Shown here one piece after another: positions 42,716-52,632 of a DNA stretch of 64,000 bases. The stretch's first letter is position 1. Every line of letters begins with the position of its first letter. A program made the translations under genes and the position numbers. Under the pieces are notes generated by a model. That model did not search any database and was not told where the DNA came from. It saw only the letters and a list, made by a program, of their open reading frames with translations. Source of the DNA: Scytalidium lignicola (taxonomy: Eukaryota > Ascomycota > Leotiomycetes). The DNA lies in NCBI GenBank assembly GCA_002812745.2, contig NCSJ02000034.1:148157-212156 (forward strand), written 5' to 3'.

Positions 42716-44342
42716 TTATTTCTTCTTGTATTCCTCAGGACCAATCATCAGTTCTGGTCGAACCAAAGCATCGAACTCCTCCTCACTTAGAGCCTTCAAC
42801 TCCATAGCACTCTCCTTCAGTGTCAACCCCTTTTTGTGGGCATTCTTGGCGACCTTGCTTGCCATATCATAACCAATCTTGGGATTCAGGCAAGTGACAA
42901 GCATAAGGCTAATGTTTGTCAGTTTTATATTTCTATGGGAGAAAGCAGATTACTTACGATTCCTTCATGATATTGCTGATCTTCTCCTCATTGGCCTTTA
43001 ATCCAACCACAAGGTTCTTTTCAAAACTCTTCATTCCATCGGTCAGGATACGGATACTGTGTAACAAGTTCCTGATCACAAGGGGCTTGAAGACGTTCAA
43101 CTCAAATTGACCGTTCATTCCACCAATTGTAGTAGCGGTATGGTTTCCGATGACCTGAGCACATACCATGGTCAAAGCCTCGCATTGAGTGGGGTTAACC
43201 TTTCCTGGCATGATAGAACTTCCTGGTTCGTTTTCAGGAAGAGCCAATTCTCCAAGACCACAGCGAGGACCACTACCAAGGTATCGAATATCCTGAGCAA
43301 TTTTAAAGAGAGAGCTTGCAAGTGTATTTAAGGAACCAGATGCTTGCACAATAGCATCATGAGCAGCAAGAGCCTCGAATTTATTTGGTGCAGTCTTGAA
43401 CTCAATGCCGGTCATCTTGCTGACCTCTTCTGCGATGGCCTCAGCGAATCCCTTGTATGTGTTGATACCTGTTCCAACTGCTGTTCCACCTTGCGCAAGG
43501 AGACGGAGGTCAGGGAGAGAGGACTCTATACGCTTAAGGCCGAAATCCAGCTGAGCTACATAGCCGGAAAATTCTTGGGCAAGAGTCAATGGTGTAGCAT
43601 CTTGCAGATGGGTACGTCCAATCTTTATGATCTTCTTTTCTTCGAACTCATCTACCTTCTCCTGTAAGGCATCTCGGAGTGACTTGATAGCTGGGATAAG
43701 CTCATATTCTATTTCGAGCACAGCAGCGATATGCATAACAGTAGGGAAGGTATCGTTTGACGAAGCACTCATATTAACATGGTCGTTCGGGTGAACCGGC
43801 TTCTTGGTACCCATAGTACCACCTAGGATTTCAATCGCACGGTTTGAGATGACTTCGTTGGCATTCATATTCGACTGAGTCCCAGAACCAGTCTGCCAAA
43901 CAACGAGAGGAAAATTATCGAGCAATTTGAGGTCAGCAACTTCAGCAGCAGCTTGCTGGATAGCCTTGCCGACTTTCGGATCTGTTGAATTAGGTAGATT
44001 AGTGAGTGCAAGTCACTTTCGATTTGGATCTTGACGGCCCTTACCAAGTCCATACTGCATGTTAACAGTAGCGGCCGCGCCCTTCAAGATACCGAAAGCC
44101 TTGATAATTGGAGGTGGCATCCGGTCTTGTGGTTGATTGATCTTGAAGTTCTCCAACGACCGCTCCGTTTGAGCTCCCCAGTATTTGTCCGCCGGGACTT
44201 GGACTTCTCCAAATGCATCCGATTCTGTTCTCGTAAATGCCATTCTGTATGCTGTGATGTGAAATTGTTTGGTGTATCGAGGAATTTGGACGAAGCGACG
44301 ACTTGTAGGCGTTAACCTATGTGCTAAACGGAGGGTGTTCAT
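42716..44342 (-). CDS. FUM1: Fumarate hydratase, class II
   Basis: Converts fumarate to malate in the TCA cycle. Exons are 44342-44045, 43981-42958 and 42908-42716 with introns of 63 and 49 nt; 504 residues. The N-terminus [19 protein letters not shown] is a typical mitochondrial presequence. Family motifs are [29 protein letters not shown], the catalytic loop [15 protein letters not shown], and NVFKPL. A second in-frame Met at residue 34 (44243, [14 protein letters not shown]) sits just before the mature domain and could start a cytosolic form. Splice joins restore YGLDPKVGKA and MKESLMLVT. Confidence 0.95.
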
Positions 44343-45439
44343 GGTTGCGGATATGGATTGGCAGGCGTGACAGGATAAACTTTAGGAAAAGAATTGTGAT
44401 TCAAGTACGGACTGACTTTCCACGCATGTTGTGGCCTAAGGCTGAGGTACCATACTATTCCGTTTATGGATTATTTGGGTCATTGCGTTTAATTGAGATG
44501 TTTTTATTTAGCAGATAGTCTAGCTGTTACAATTATTCATATATTTGTAAAGTTTGCTAAGATTTAATGCTTAGTTGTTGTCTTCAATGGGTCATAGACA
44601 GTTCCTGAGGAACATTGAAACTATTCGATGACGGTCTCAACTGAGTGAGGCAGCCTCGGTCATCGGACGGTTTCGGAACACTGCAATTCAGGTGCGAACC
44701 GGCTTTCGCACCAAAGGAGAAAATTCTCGGAGAGCCAATTGATCAATTGATAGATATTATCAGTTTTTCTATCGCTATTACTATTGATTTATTACTGTAC
44801 ACTCCTAGAAGAGCTCAGGTCTAGGACAGTGATACGGTTCTTCTCTTTCCTTGCACGACCTGCGATAGGGCTGTGCATTTAGTAATTACAGGTAGCGACT
44901 GTAGCAAACAGCCTTGCAAACCTATCAGATCTAGTAACCATCAGAGACGTCTACTGTAAAAGCTCTTTATGTCCATGAATCACCAACAGTCATCAACAAC
45001 TAGGAATATTTTCATATCTGTTTGCTCCCAAACTATAAGTACTATTAGTGAAGCCTTGACGCCTTATATACGCTCATTACATGACGTTCAATTAAGGTTC
45101 CCTCTTTGAATCATGGTCTTGGCCTCAGGTGTAAGTGTCATATCGTCAAGGTAAGTGGATGACAACTTCTTTGCCTGAGACCTTGACAGTTTAAGGAGAT
45201 GAATTATATTGCTCTTCTGTTCTACTATCATCATGTTCAGCTTTCATATGTACCGTACCAAATCCTCATAGTTAAGGGTTGAATTAAATTACGGGGGGTC
45301 ATAATTCAGATTCATCAAGTATACTGTCTTCTGATATACAAATTGAAGAACTCTTCATGTCTGTAGCAGCCTGCCCTGGCCGAGTCAACAAAGCCCTGAA
45401 GGATTAAAGAAAAAGAGTCAATTCAAATCACTGAGGTCG
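44343..45439. other. Intergenic, 1.1 kb
   Basis: Upstream of FUM1. Two TACTGTA heptamers at 44793-44799 and 44952-44958. No gene or RNA recognised. Confidence 0.45.
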
Positions 45440-46645
45440 TCATTGTTCTCCCTGATAAGAGTCGTCGGCATCCATTGGCCTCAGTGATGTAGATACAGTT
45501 GACTCATGAGTATTCCGGTGCGCTGTAGTCGGTTCCTTCTGCTGAGCATATGAGATGTTGTTGATTTCCCTAGACTCCCTAGGTGCCGAGACTCCGCCCG
45601 CATTCAAAGTATTTATATTTTGAGGGCCATATCTCATGCCTAAAAGAGCTAGTGCGACCTTCATTTCTTCTTCAGTATGCAGATAGAGATCTTTTCCGCA
45701 CAAGGCGATACCATCAAATGGTTCGCTGCTAACTTGATGTCTTATCTTAGACCTGACTTCTGCTGCCGTGATTTCTTCCGAAGTTGGAAGACTATGGGTG
45801 CTTTTCTTTTTCTAAAATCCTATATTAACCTCAGATACTCAACTCAAGACCTTTTCACATACATCTTGCTCTTTCCCTCTGAGTAGCGCAAGATTTCTTA
45901 TGCGACTGTCTGCCTGGCCAGCTGTGGTGTGAGGATTGTGCCCTTGTATCTGGAAAGAACATCTCGGAACTTCTTGTGAAGCCTTCGGAGCCGTGGAAAC
46001 GTTCGCATGTTGTTGGATAGGACTATCATTATTTTTATCGCTCGGTTTTATCGTTTCTCGTTGTCCTTTTTCCTGTTCCTCATTCTGAAATCGAGTCTTG
46101 CGTTTCTTTGTTTGTCTCTGTCTCTGGTTTTCTGGTTCGATCCTTTTTCTCTCCTTCTCTTTCCTTCTAGTGCCTGCCTCGCAATCTCTACGTCGACCAC
46201 AATATTCACATAAGTTTCGAGTCGCTCTTGGTCCTGTTAGTTGAGTGTCACTAGATATTTTATAGCAGTTGTCGCACTCTTTCTTCACGTGGGAGCGATT
46301 CGGGTCGTCCCGAGCGCTGTTGCGGCGATGCCCGTCTCGGTTTATAGTTGATTGAGATTTCATCTTATATAGGATAAAACCAGGAGAGTTGGCCGAATGA
46401 TTAATAAATGGATAACTCGAAGATTTTCTTTTGGTGTCTTTTCGCTGCCATCCCCTGTTCGTCGACCAATTGTCAGGATGAGAGAGTAGTCTTAACAAGC
46501 TCCGCATATGTCGATTCGAAACAGTGTCTTGAGACCCCTCCAAAATTCTGCCATCGACACAGAAGCCGAAGTACAGAATAAAGCGTTTGTTATCAAAGGC
46601 TTTGGCTAAGCTAGGAGAAAAGAACTCTCGAGCTAGATTTTGCAA
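45440..46645 (-). CDS. GATA-like zinc-finger protein, uncharacterised
   Basis: The first exon is open from 46645 to about 45851 and contains CDNC, an 18-residue loop, then CEYCGRR (Cys 124, 127, 146, 149). This C-x2-C-x18-C-x2-C spacing and LCEYCG ending match the GATA type IVb finger, but the usual WR in the loop is replaced by QL. A Lys/Arg/Glu-rich helix follows (RRKEKERKRIEPENQRQRQTKK as two blocks). A second exon from 45811 to 45440 fits in frame after a 39-nt intron (45812-45850), giving KKKSTHSLPTSEEI and later LYLHTEEEMKVALALLG. That intron is short with a weak donor, so the join is uncertain. The start could also be the Met at 46363. Confidence 0.55.
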
Positions 46646-47418
46646 CCGAAAGTTTCAAAGATATGTTGAGGATTGGACATGCGTGCCAAGATTTAAGAAC
46701 GTGAATGAAAGGATTCAATACATTCCTTCGAGTCTACATGCATAAGTATTTCGCTCGCTTTTCTACAATTACTGAGCTCATTATAGTGAGGTATGGGCAC
46801 CTCGACAGCGTCCGCTATCTAGCTAATTGCTATTATGGTGTCCTGGGTTGACCCGCTAATATGGAAGAAGATAGATGACTTTGAAGGATATATTTGGGCC
46901 CACTTCGTATGTAAGGTAAAGTTATTGTAGGTAAGGTAATTCGTTTTTATTGTATTAAACTATTCTCTCTCTGCTACCTCCATCTGAATTTCCCCGTCAA
47001 GTAATCTCAAATAAGCGTGGGTCTCTTTCACGCGCAAGATTACCATTTTTGCAATGTTGACCCGTGGTAACAACACGTCATAATCCAAGTTTTGACTGGT
47101 TAGCATGTTGAGGGAGGAAGGCGTTGACGGTTGACGAGGCACGTCGGAGGATCTAGTTGGCTAGTGCCAGAGGAACTGACTGCTGACTGACTCTCTCATG
47201 CTTCAGTCTCTTTCTTAATCTTGCACGTACAAGAACTTTTCTATTTCTATTTCTCTTTCTCTTCAGCTTCTTAACAAATACTCATCTTTTACTTCTCAAG
47301 AAATTTCATTATTCGGCAATCAGCAAAATCAACTACTTCACTCAGTAACGTCGACTATCTCAAAGTTTAAGCTTAACTATTCAATTCGTATCATAAATTT
47401 ATTTTCTCTAGAACTCGA
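46646..47418. promoter_or_regulatory. Divergent region, GATA-like gene / small ORF
   Basis: 773 nt. A pyrimidine-rich TTTCTATTTCTCTTTCTC-type tract at about 47240-47265 may mark a transcription start zone for the plus-strand ORF. Nothing else seen. Confidence 0.4.
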
Positions 47419-47862
47419 ATGCTTCTTTCAGGCATCATNGCTAGCCAATTTTCAAATAACGTCGCTTCAAAGACACCTGAGAAAAATATTACCATAAAGC
47501 TTCTTACGCCTCCCAAATCTACATCTAGGGCAGACAAGACAGTTAAATCACAGCTTCCTAAATCGCCAGCTATATTTAAAATCAAGAGTTCCGTCACCAA
47601 AGTCTCAAAACCAAACTCAATTCTCAGAAGCTTCCGCGCTAAAGCCTTCCAAAGCGTCAAAACCACCGAGGCTTTTAGCACCACTTCTACTACTCGATCT
47701 TACTACGAGTCCAGCTCTGATGATGACAACAATGCTAGAATCCCAGTCATGAAAAGAATTCTTAGATACACACCTGGAGTCACTCTCAAACTTCGCAACG
47801 GCGATAATGTCGGCATCCTTAAAACTCACTCTCGTTGGACTTATTGTCCCAGATTTTCTTAA
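47419..47862 (+). CDS. Hypothetical small basic protein
   Basis: A 147-codon ORF with no recognised domain. It is rich in Lys, Ser and Thr, with a small acidic patch ESSSDDDNN and a C-terminal part VMKRILRYTPGVTLKLRNGD. It contains one N at 47439 inside a codon ATN; if N is G that codon is an in-frame Met and may be the true start. A pyrimidine-rich tract upstream is consistent with a promoter. It could be a chance ORF. Confidence 0.4.
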   Translation: MLLSGIXASQFSNNVASKTPEKNITIKLLTPPKSTSRADKTVKSQLPKSPAIFKIKSSVTKVSKPNSILRSFRAKAFQSVKTTEAFSTTSTTRSYYESSSDDDNNARIPVMKRILRYTPGVTLKLRNGDNVGILKTHSRWTYCPRFS

Positions 47863-48564
47863 GAATAAGATAGCTCTTTGATTATTACAATTTGACAATC
47901 CTAAATTTCGGCACCCTCTGTACGTCACTTCACTTCTATGTATTTAAAAGTAGGTCACTAATGAGTTCCCTTTGCAGCAGTCTTAATAATAAAAAACGGT
48001 TTCTCGTCTCTCGACTTTCGGGTTTTGGGTCTAGGAGTTGGATAGGGGAGGAAATATGGATTTCGGTTTCTTGGACATAGGCATTTGGTTTAGAATAGTA
48101 ATTTGGGTTATTCAATCGCAACAAAAATCACTGCATTGTTTTTGAAAGTTATTCGGTCGGTAATACAGTTTAAAGGAAGGGCTAAGAATGGAATGAATGA
48201 GAGCATGGCGTTTGGGTCTAAAACTTTAAGCTTGGAATGGTGTTTCATGTATATTCTGTTGCATCCAATAATGACAACCTCATTACACCTCATCACTCTT
48301 GATACTCTATATTATCTAAACGGTGACTAGTTTACAAGCTAGGAGTTCATAGTTGACTTATACTAAGGAAAGATGAATGGCAATCCTCTATAACAATCCT
48401 GATTAAAGATTCTTGATACTAAAATATAGATGGGTCTATAAGTACCTCAGTCTGTACCTAGTATGAGCCATCTATTGGTTTCATCGAATCAGGCAGTCAG
48501 AACTTCTTTTGAGACCATAGATTTACAAACTTAATTCATTACGTCATATTATCGTATAATGCAC
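47863..48564. other. Intergenic, 0.7 kb
   Basis: Between the hypothetical ORF (+) and RAD10 (-), which converge. Two overlapping short ORFs without support. Confidence 0.4.
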
Positions 48565-49731
48565 TTAAGGCTGCTCTCGTAGTTTAGCTAAGGCAGCAGT
48601 AATCCCGCTGCTCAACTCTTCGTCTTGTTGAGCAATACTCTGCTGCTTTTCTCTCGCTATCCTATCGTTCTCCTCAATTGCCGAAGCAATCATAGCTTCT
48701 GTTTCATCGTCTTCAGGTTCATACTCAGTGTTTGGCTTTGGAGGTGCCGAATCAACCACTTTCCCATTATGGCTTTCTTGGTCTGGCTTTGGTGATGGCA
48801 CCTCTCGTAAGGGGACCCTGCTTAATGGTATCGCGCGATCGAAAACACCACCATTTCCCACCATAGTACCTCCATCCGGTCTAGAATCATGGGCCCTCTT
48901 TGTCGCTTTCCTCGCCCTGAACGGCTCGTCAACTACAGAACACCACCGTTTCACCTTCTTTTCTCCCCATCCATCTAGTACTGCCAGTTCCTCAGGTCTA
49001 GCATTAACGGCTGCCCTCAAACTTCCAAATGCGCTGACAAGAGTAACTGCGTCCGTTTTATTGATACTCCGTGGCACAGTTACGAAATCGACCATCTTCT
49101 CGGTGTAACTCTTACTTTCAACGCCTCTAATGGCACCCGCATTTGCATGCTCAAAGCTTTTGTAAAGCTCGAGATACCGCGCTGCTTCAGCCGCGCTCCA
49201 GCATAATATTAAAGTGACATTATTAACCAGACCGGTTTTAGATAATTCTTTCAGACTATCTTCGTGGTTGCCGATATCTACCATTGTAAGTAGAACTCGG
49301 AGGTTGAATTTGCCCGCTAGACTTTTAATGCGGTTATAGATGTACTCCGGGTGGAGACGGTGATATTTTAAAGATAGAAAGAGAGCACATGTCGTTTGGC
49401 CCAGAACGTAATCAGCGGGGATATCTGAGTACTCCCACGCAAATGAGCGCAGATTGGTGAGGATTGGATTGCCTTTTTGACGAGGCGAGACAAGGATAGA
49501 AGAACCACTTGAGCGGCTTGGAAGTGCTTGTGGAGTTGGCTGAACTATTTTGGGCGTACTGGAAGAGCTTGCAGCCGGTGGTGGTCGATCCAAGCGCTGG
49601 GGGGTTGGCTGTTGAATCCGTTGAGGCGCAGGCTGTACGATTCGTCGAGGGGTGGCGGACGCTGAGGTCTCAGTTGCAGCTAAAGCTGCAAGGAAGTCGG
49701 CATCGGCGCCAAAGTCATCGTCGTCATCCAT
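48565..49731 (-). CDS. RAD10: DNA excision repair protein ERCC1 / RAD10
   Basis: Non-catalytic partner of XPF/Rad1 in the structure-specific endonuclease that cuts 5' of lesions in nucleotide excision repair. Intronless, 388 residues. The N-terminal 85 residues are low-complexity with Pro/Gln repeats (RIVQPAPQRIQQPTPQR). The central nuclease-like domain starts at NPILTNLRSFAWEYSDIPADYVLG and contains LFLSLKYHRLHPEYI. The tandem helix-hairpin-helix that dimerises with XPF is at SINKTDAVTLVSAFGS and LAVLDGWGEKKVKRW. A further 100-residue tail is acidic and disordered. Confidence 0.94.
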   Translation of the reverse strand: MDDDDDFGADADFLAALAATETSASATPRRIVQPAPQRIQQPTPQRLDRPPPAASSSSTPKIVQPTPQALPSRSSGSSILVSPRQKGNPILTNLRSFAWEYSDIPADYVLGQTTCALFLSLKYHRLHPEYIYNRIKSLAGKFNLRVLLTMVDIGNHEDSLKELSKTGLVNNVTLILCWSAAEAARYLELYKSFEHANAGAIRGVESKSYTEKMVDFVTVPRSINKTDAVTLVSAFGSLRAAVNARPEELAVLDGWGEKKVKRWCSVVDEPFRARKATKRAHDSRPDGGTMVGNGGVFDRAIPLSRVPLREVPSPKPDQESHNGKVVDSAPPKPNTEYEPEDDETEAMIASAIEENDRIAREKQQSIAQQDEELSSGITAALAKLREQP

Positions 49732-50366
49732 TGAATTATTATCCTGGATGATAAGATATTTTTAATTGACAGATGTTGATAATATAAGTTGTTGTATAAG
49801 TAATTAGTGTGATAATGACACTCCGGGAATGTTGATGTTCAGCCTCGTGCTGTGAGAGAGGTCTGAACTCTGCGGGTAGACCCGAGTGGAGGAAAGGCAA
49901 AGTAAGGCAACTACAAGTATGACAGGAAAGAGGCCACAGAAATTATCATCCGAATAGAGCCACAATAACAGTCAACTCAAACTAAATATTCATAACATTT
50001 AAATTATTTTCTTGCTAAATAAATGGTATTGCACGCTGATGTGAAAATCAGTGGAATTTTTTGAGGCTCAATAACTTAATGCAAGGCTGCAGCGCTAAAC
50101 ACCTTGTTGGTTAAATCAAGCGCACGGGCCCTAATTTACGTTCACGTGATGTAATTCCATCCCGTCGCATTTGCTGAAGCCAAAGGAATCCGTTCTCTCA
50201 ACTTTTCTTTTCTTTCATGTTAATCATGCAATATAATCTAATCACCCTTGAATCTGTGTAGTGGTATAAGAGCATTCGACGAAACATAAGATAAGTGTAG
50301 AGAAACGCAAGATTTATAAAAAATATTATTGCCAGTTAAAATCGGAAGAGGAATCGGAGATTCAAA
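49732..50366. promoter_or_regulatory. Divergent promoter region RAD10 / SPT3
   Basis: 635 nt between outward-facing starts. No specific site recognised. Confidence 0.4.
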
Positions 50367-51721
50367 ATGGCGGACAAAGCAGGAACTGTGAAGTATCGGA
50401 CGGAGATCCAGCAGGTCAGTAAACCAATTTCTATCGTTTTCTATAATGTAGTGTGATACGGGAGTATCACTAGTTTAAGCTCGCCGTAGTTAACAAAGCA
50501 ACCGTTTTCCTTTTCTCTTTCCTATTTGGGAACCACCGCTATATTCCTGTTGGACCCAAATCAGAACTGCATTCAGCATTTTCAATATTAGAATGGATTC
50601 TACTATAGGGAAAGCTAGCCCAGGAAATATGAATTCGAATTCTGATACCTTTGGCTGTGAAACAGAGACGATGGAAGTATTCAAAGCAAGACTAATTCAA
50701 GACTTTAAACAGATGATGTATGTCTCTGGTGAAACCTCCGAGCCTTCAGCAGAAACTACGGGCATGATCGAGGAGATTGTACGTCAGCAAGTCATTGAAA
50801 TGGTACCCTATCCTCCTATCCCACTACCTGTCATATGATACTGATCACATGAAGCTTCGGCTCTGCACTGAGCAGGCTTCTCGTCGTGGGAGTAGATCCA
50901 TTTCTACAGACGACCTCATCTTCTTAATCCGGCATGACCATGCTAAAGTCTCTCGTCTCCGCAACTTTCTGTCTTGGAAAGATGTCCGAAAGAATGTCAA
51001 GGATTCAGATGACAAAGGTGGTGATGCCGATATTGGAACCGCCGATGAGCCTACTGCAGCAGTAGCCGGAGGGCCTGTAGTTGACACCGCGAAAAAGAAC
51101 AAGAAAGCTAAAGTCGGTCTTCCGTGGGAGGTCCCATCTCTCTACAGCCAGGAGGTCCCAGAGCGGGAGGATGAAGAGGATGAAGATGAGGAGGAAATGA
51201 ATTATGCTACTTTGCAGCGTCTTAGGAAAGCTGATGAGAGAACCAAAGTCATGACTAAGGAGGAGTATGTTACGTGGTCTGAATATCGACAAGCATCCTT
51301 CACATTCCGTAAAGGCAAACGATTCAGGGAATGGGCTGGCTTCGGTGTGGTTACTGACTCCAAGCCTAATGATGATATTGTTGATATCTTGGGATTTTTA
51401 ACCTTCGAAATCGTGCAGACACTAACGGAAGAAGCTCTTAAGGTTAAAGAGCAGGAGGAACTTGGTAAAGATAAATCGGGTGGGGAGCAGCAAGGCAAGA
51501 AGCGTAAGGTCCAAGGATTATTCGATCCACCATCCGAGGGACGCAGCCCGGTTGAGACGCGCCATATCCAAGAAGCTTTCCGGCGTTTGCAATCACGACC
51601 AAACAGACAACGGGCAATGCTTAACTTCACTAGAGGTCTAAATAGGACACCTTTGAAACTGGTAACGCTGATCTTTCTAATCGTCATGGATCCTGCTAAC
51701 CATCTTCTTCTTCAGATTTAA
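50367..51721 (+). CDS. SPT3: SAGA complex subunit SPT3
   Basis: Histone-fold protein of the SAGA coactivator, which delivers TBP to promoters. Exons are 50367-50414, 50713-50802, 50855-51661 and 51716-51721; 316 residues. Joining gives the family start [16 protein letters not shown], then [45 protein letters not shown]-like [22 protein letters not shown] and [16 protein letters not shown]. The last exon holds only one codon and the stop (ATT TAA), giving PLKLI, comparable to the short hydrophobic end of yeast Spt3. The first intron is 298 nt, the longest in the window. Confidence 0.93.
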
Positions 51722-52143
51722 TCTGTGCACTATTGTATTTCCATCTGTGTCGCGCCCAGTGAAAAAAGAGTTATCACGAAGAATGGCAGGGCAATGGAGT
51801 CACGGATGGTTTTCGGAAATGGCGTTTGGGTGGGTATACCCGTTCTTGTAAGGGTTTGCAGACATTATTGCAAGAGTGGAAGGAGTAATCAAGCACCGAT
51901 GGTGTTTCGCAAACGATTTACATTGTGTTGAGGAATTATTCTTGGTCTGTTGTTGGCTTGGGCATTGACTCTCCTTTATCCAGCACAGTTCATTATTCTA
52001 GGTATTCTTAGGTATAAAGGCACTTTTGGTACCTTAGCTTGTGTTTAGAATACACGTATGTTCTTCGTTAAACCTTCTATTTTTTTAATTGATAACCTTA
52101 ACCTTCTTCTGTCTATTCATAAACGCATTGGATTGACTCCCGT

Positions 52144-52181
52144 TTAAGCCGAGGATACGGACTGACCGGGCATCGGCTTAA
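52144..52181. repeat. Inverted repeat, 9-bp arms
   Basis: TTAAGCCGA at 52144-52152 and its exact complement TCGGCTTAA at 52173-52181, with a 20-nt loop. It lies about 420 nt past the SPT3 stop and 450 nt before the next start. Confidence 0.6.
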
Positions 52182-52467
52182 AGAGTCAGTCTTTAGAGAG
52201 TGGTTTTAGATCCAAAATTTACGAAGTCAAGAAACCGTGCGCAAGAAGAAATCCAATATGGTTTCATAGAGCTAGAATAAGTATATATAAAAGATTCCAG
52301 TTGAGAAAAAAAAAAGATTAGAATCTATTGGTAAATCGCGGTTGGCGGAAAATGTTATCCACGGTTCTCGGCACACACCAGTGAGGGGACCTGACGTCGC
52401 TCCGGACGCCCCAAAATCTCCTTTGCCGAGGGGAACCGCTGGGGAACAAGTAGAATGGATTTGGAGC

Positions 52468-52481
52468 TCCGATAAACCGGA
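52468..52481. promoter_or_regulatory. Possible zinc-cluster factor site
   Basis: TCCGATAAACCGGA, an inverted pair of CCG-type half sites, 152 nt before the methylisocitrate lyase ATG. Zn2Cys6 factors bind such spaced CGG pairs; which factor is unknown. Confidence 0.3.
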
Positions 52482-52632
52482 CTACTTTCATAAGCTCTCA
52501 ATAACTAAGTTAACTTCTTCCGCCATCTAGGGGCACTCTTCGATTTCATCTTTTTGTTATATACCCTCCTAATTTGCATTGTTTTGAATCTCAATCACCT
52601 CCCGCATAACATCACTTCCCGCCGTCCTCACG

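Larger units (their letters stand above)
51722..52632. other. Intergenic, 0.9 kb
   Basis: SPT3 3' region and methylisocitrate lyase promoter. It holds an inverted repeat (52144-52181) and a small palindrome TCCG-N6-CGGA (52468-52481), both annotated separately. No gene. Confidence 0.45.
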
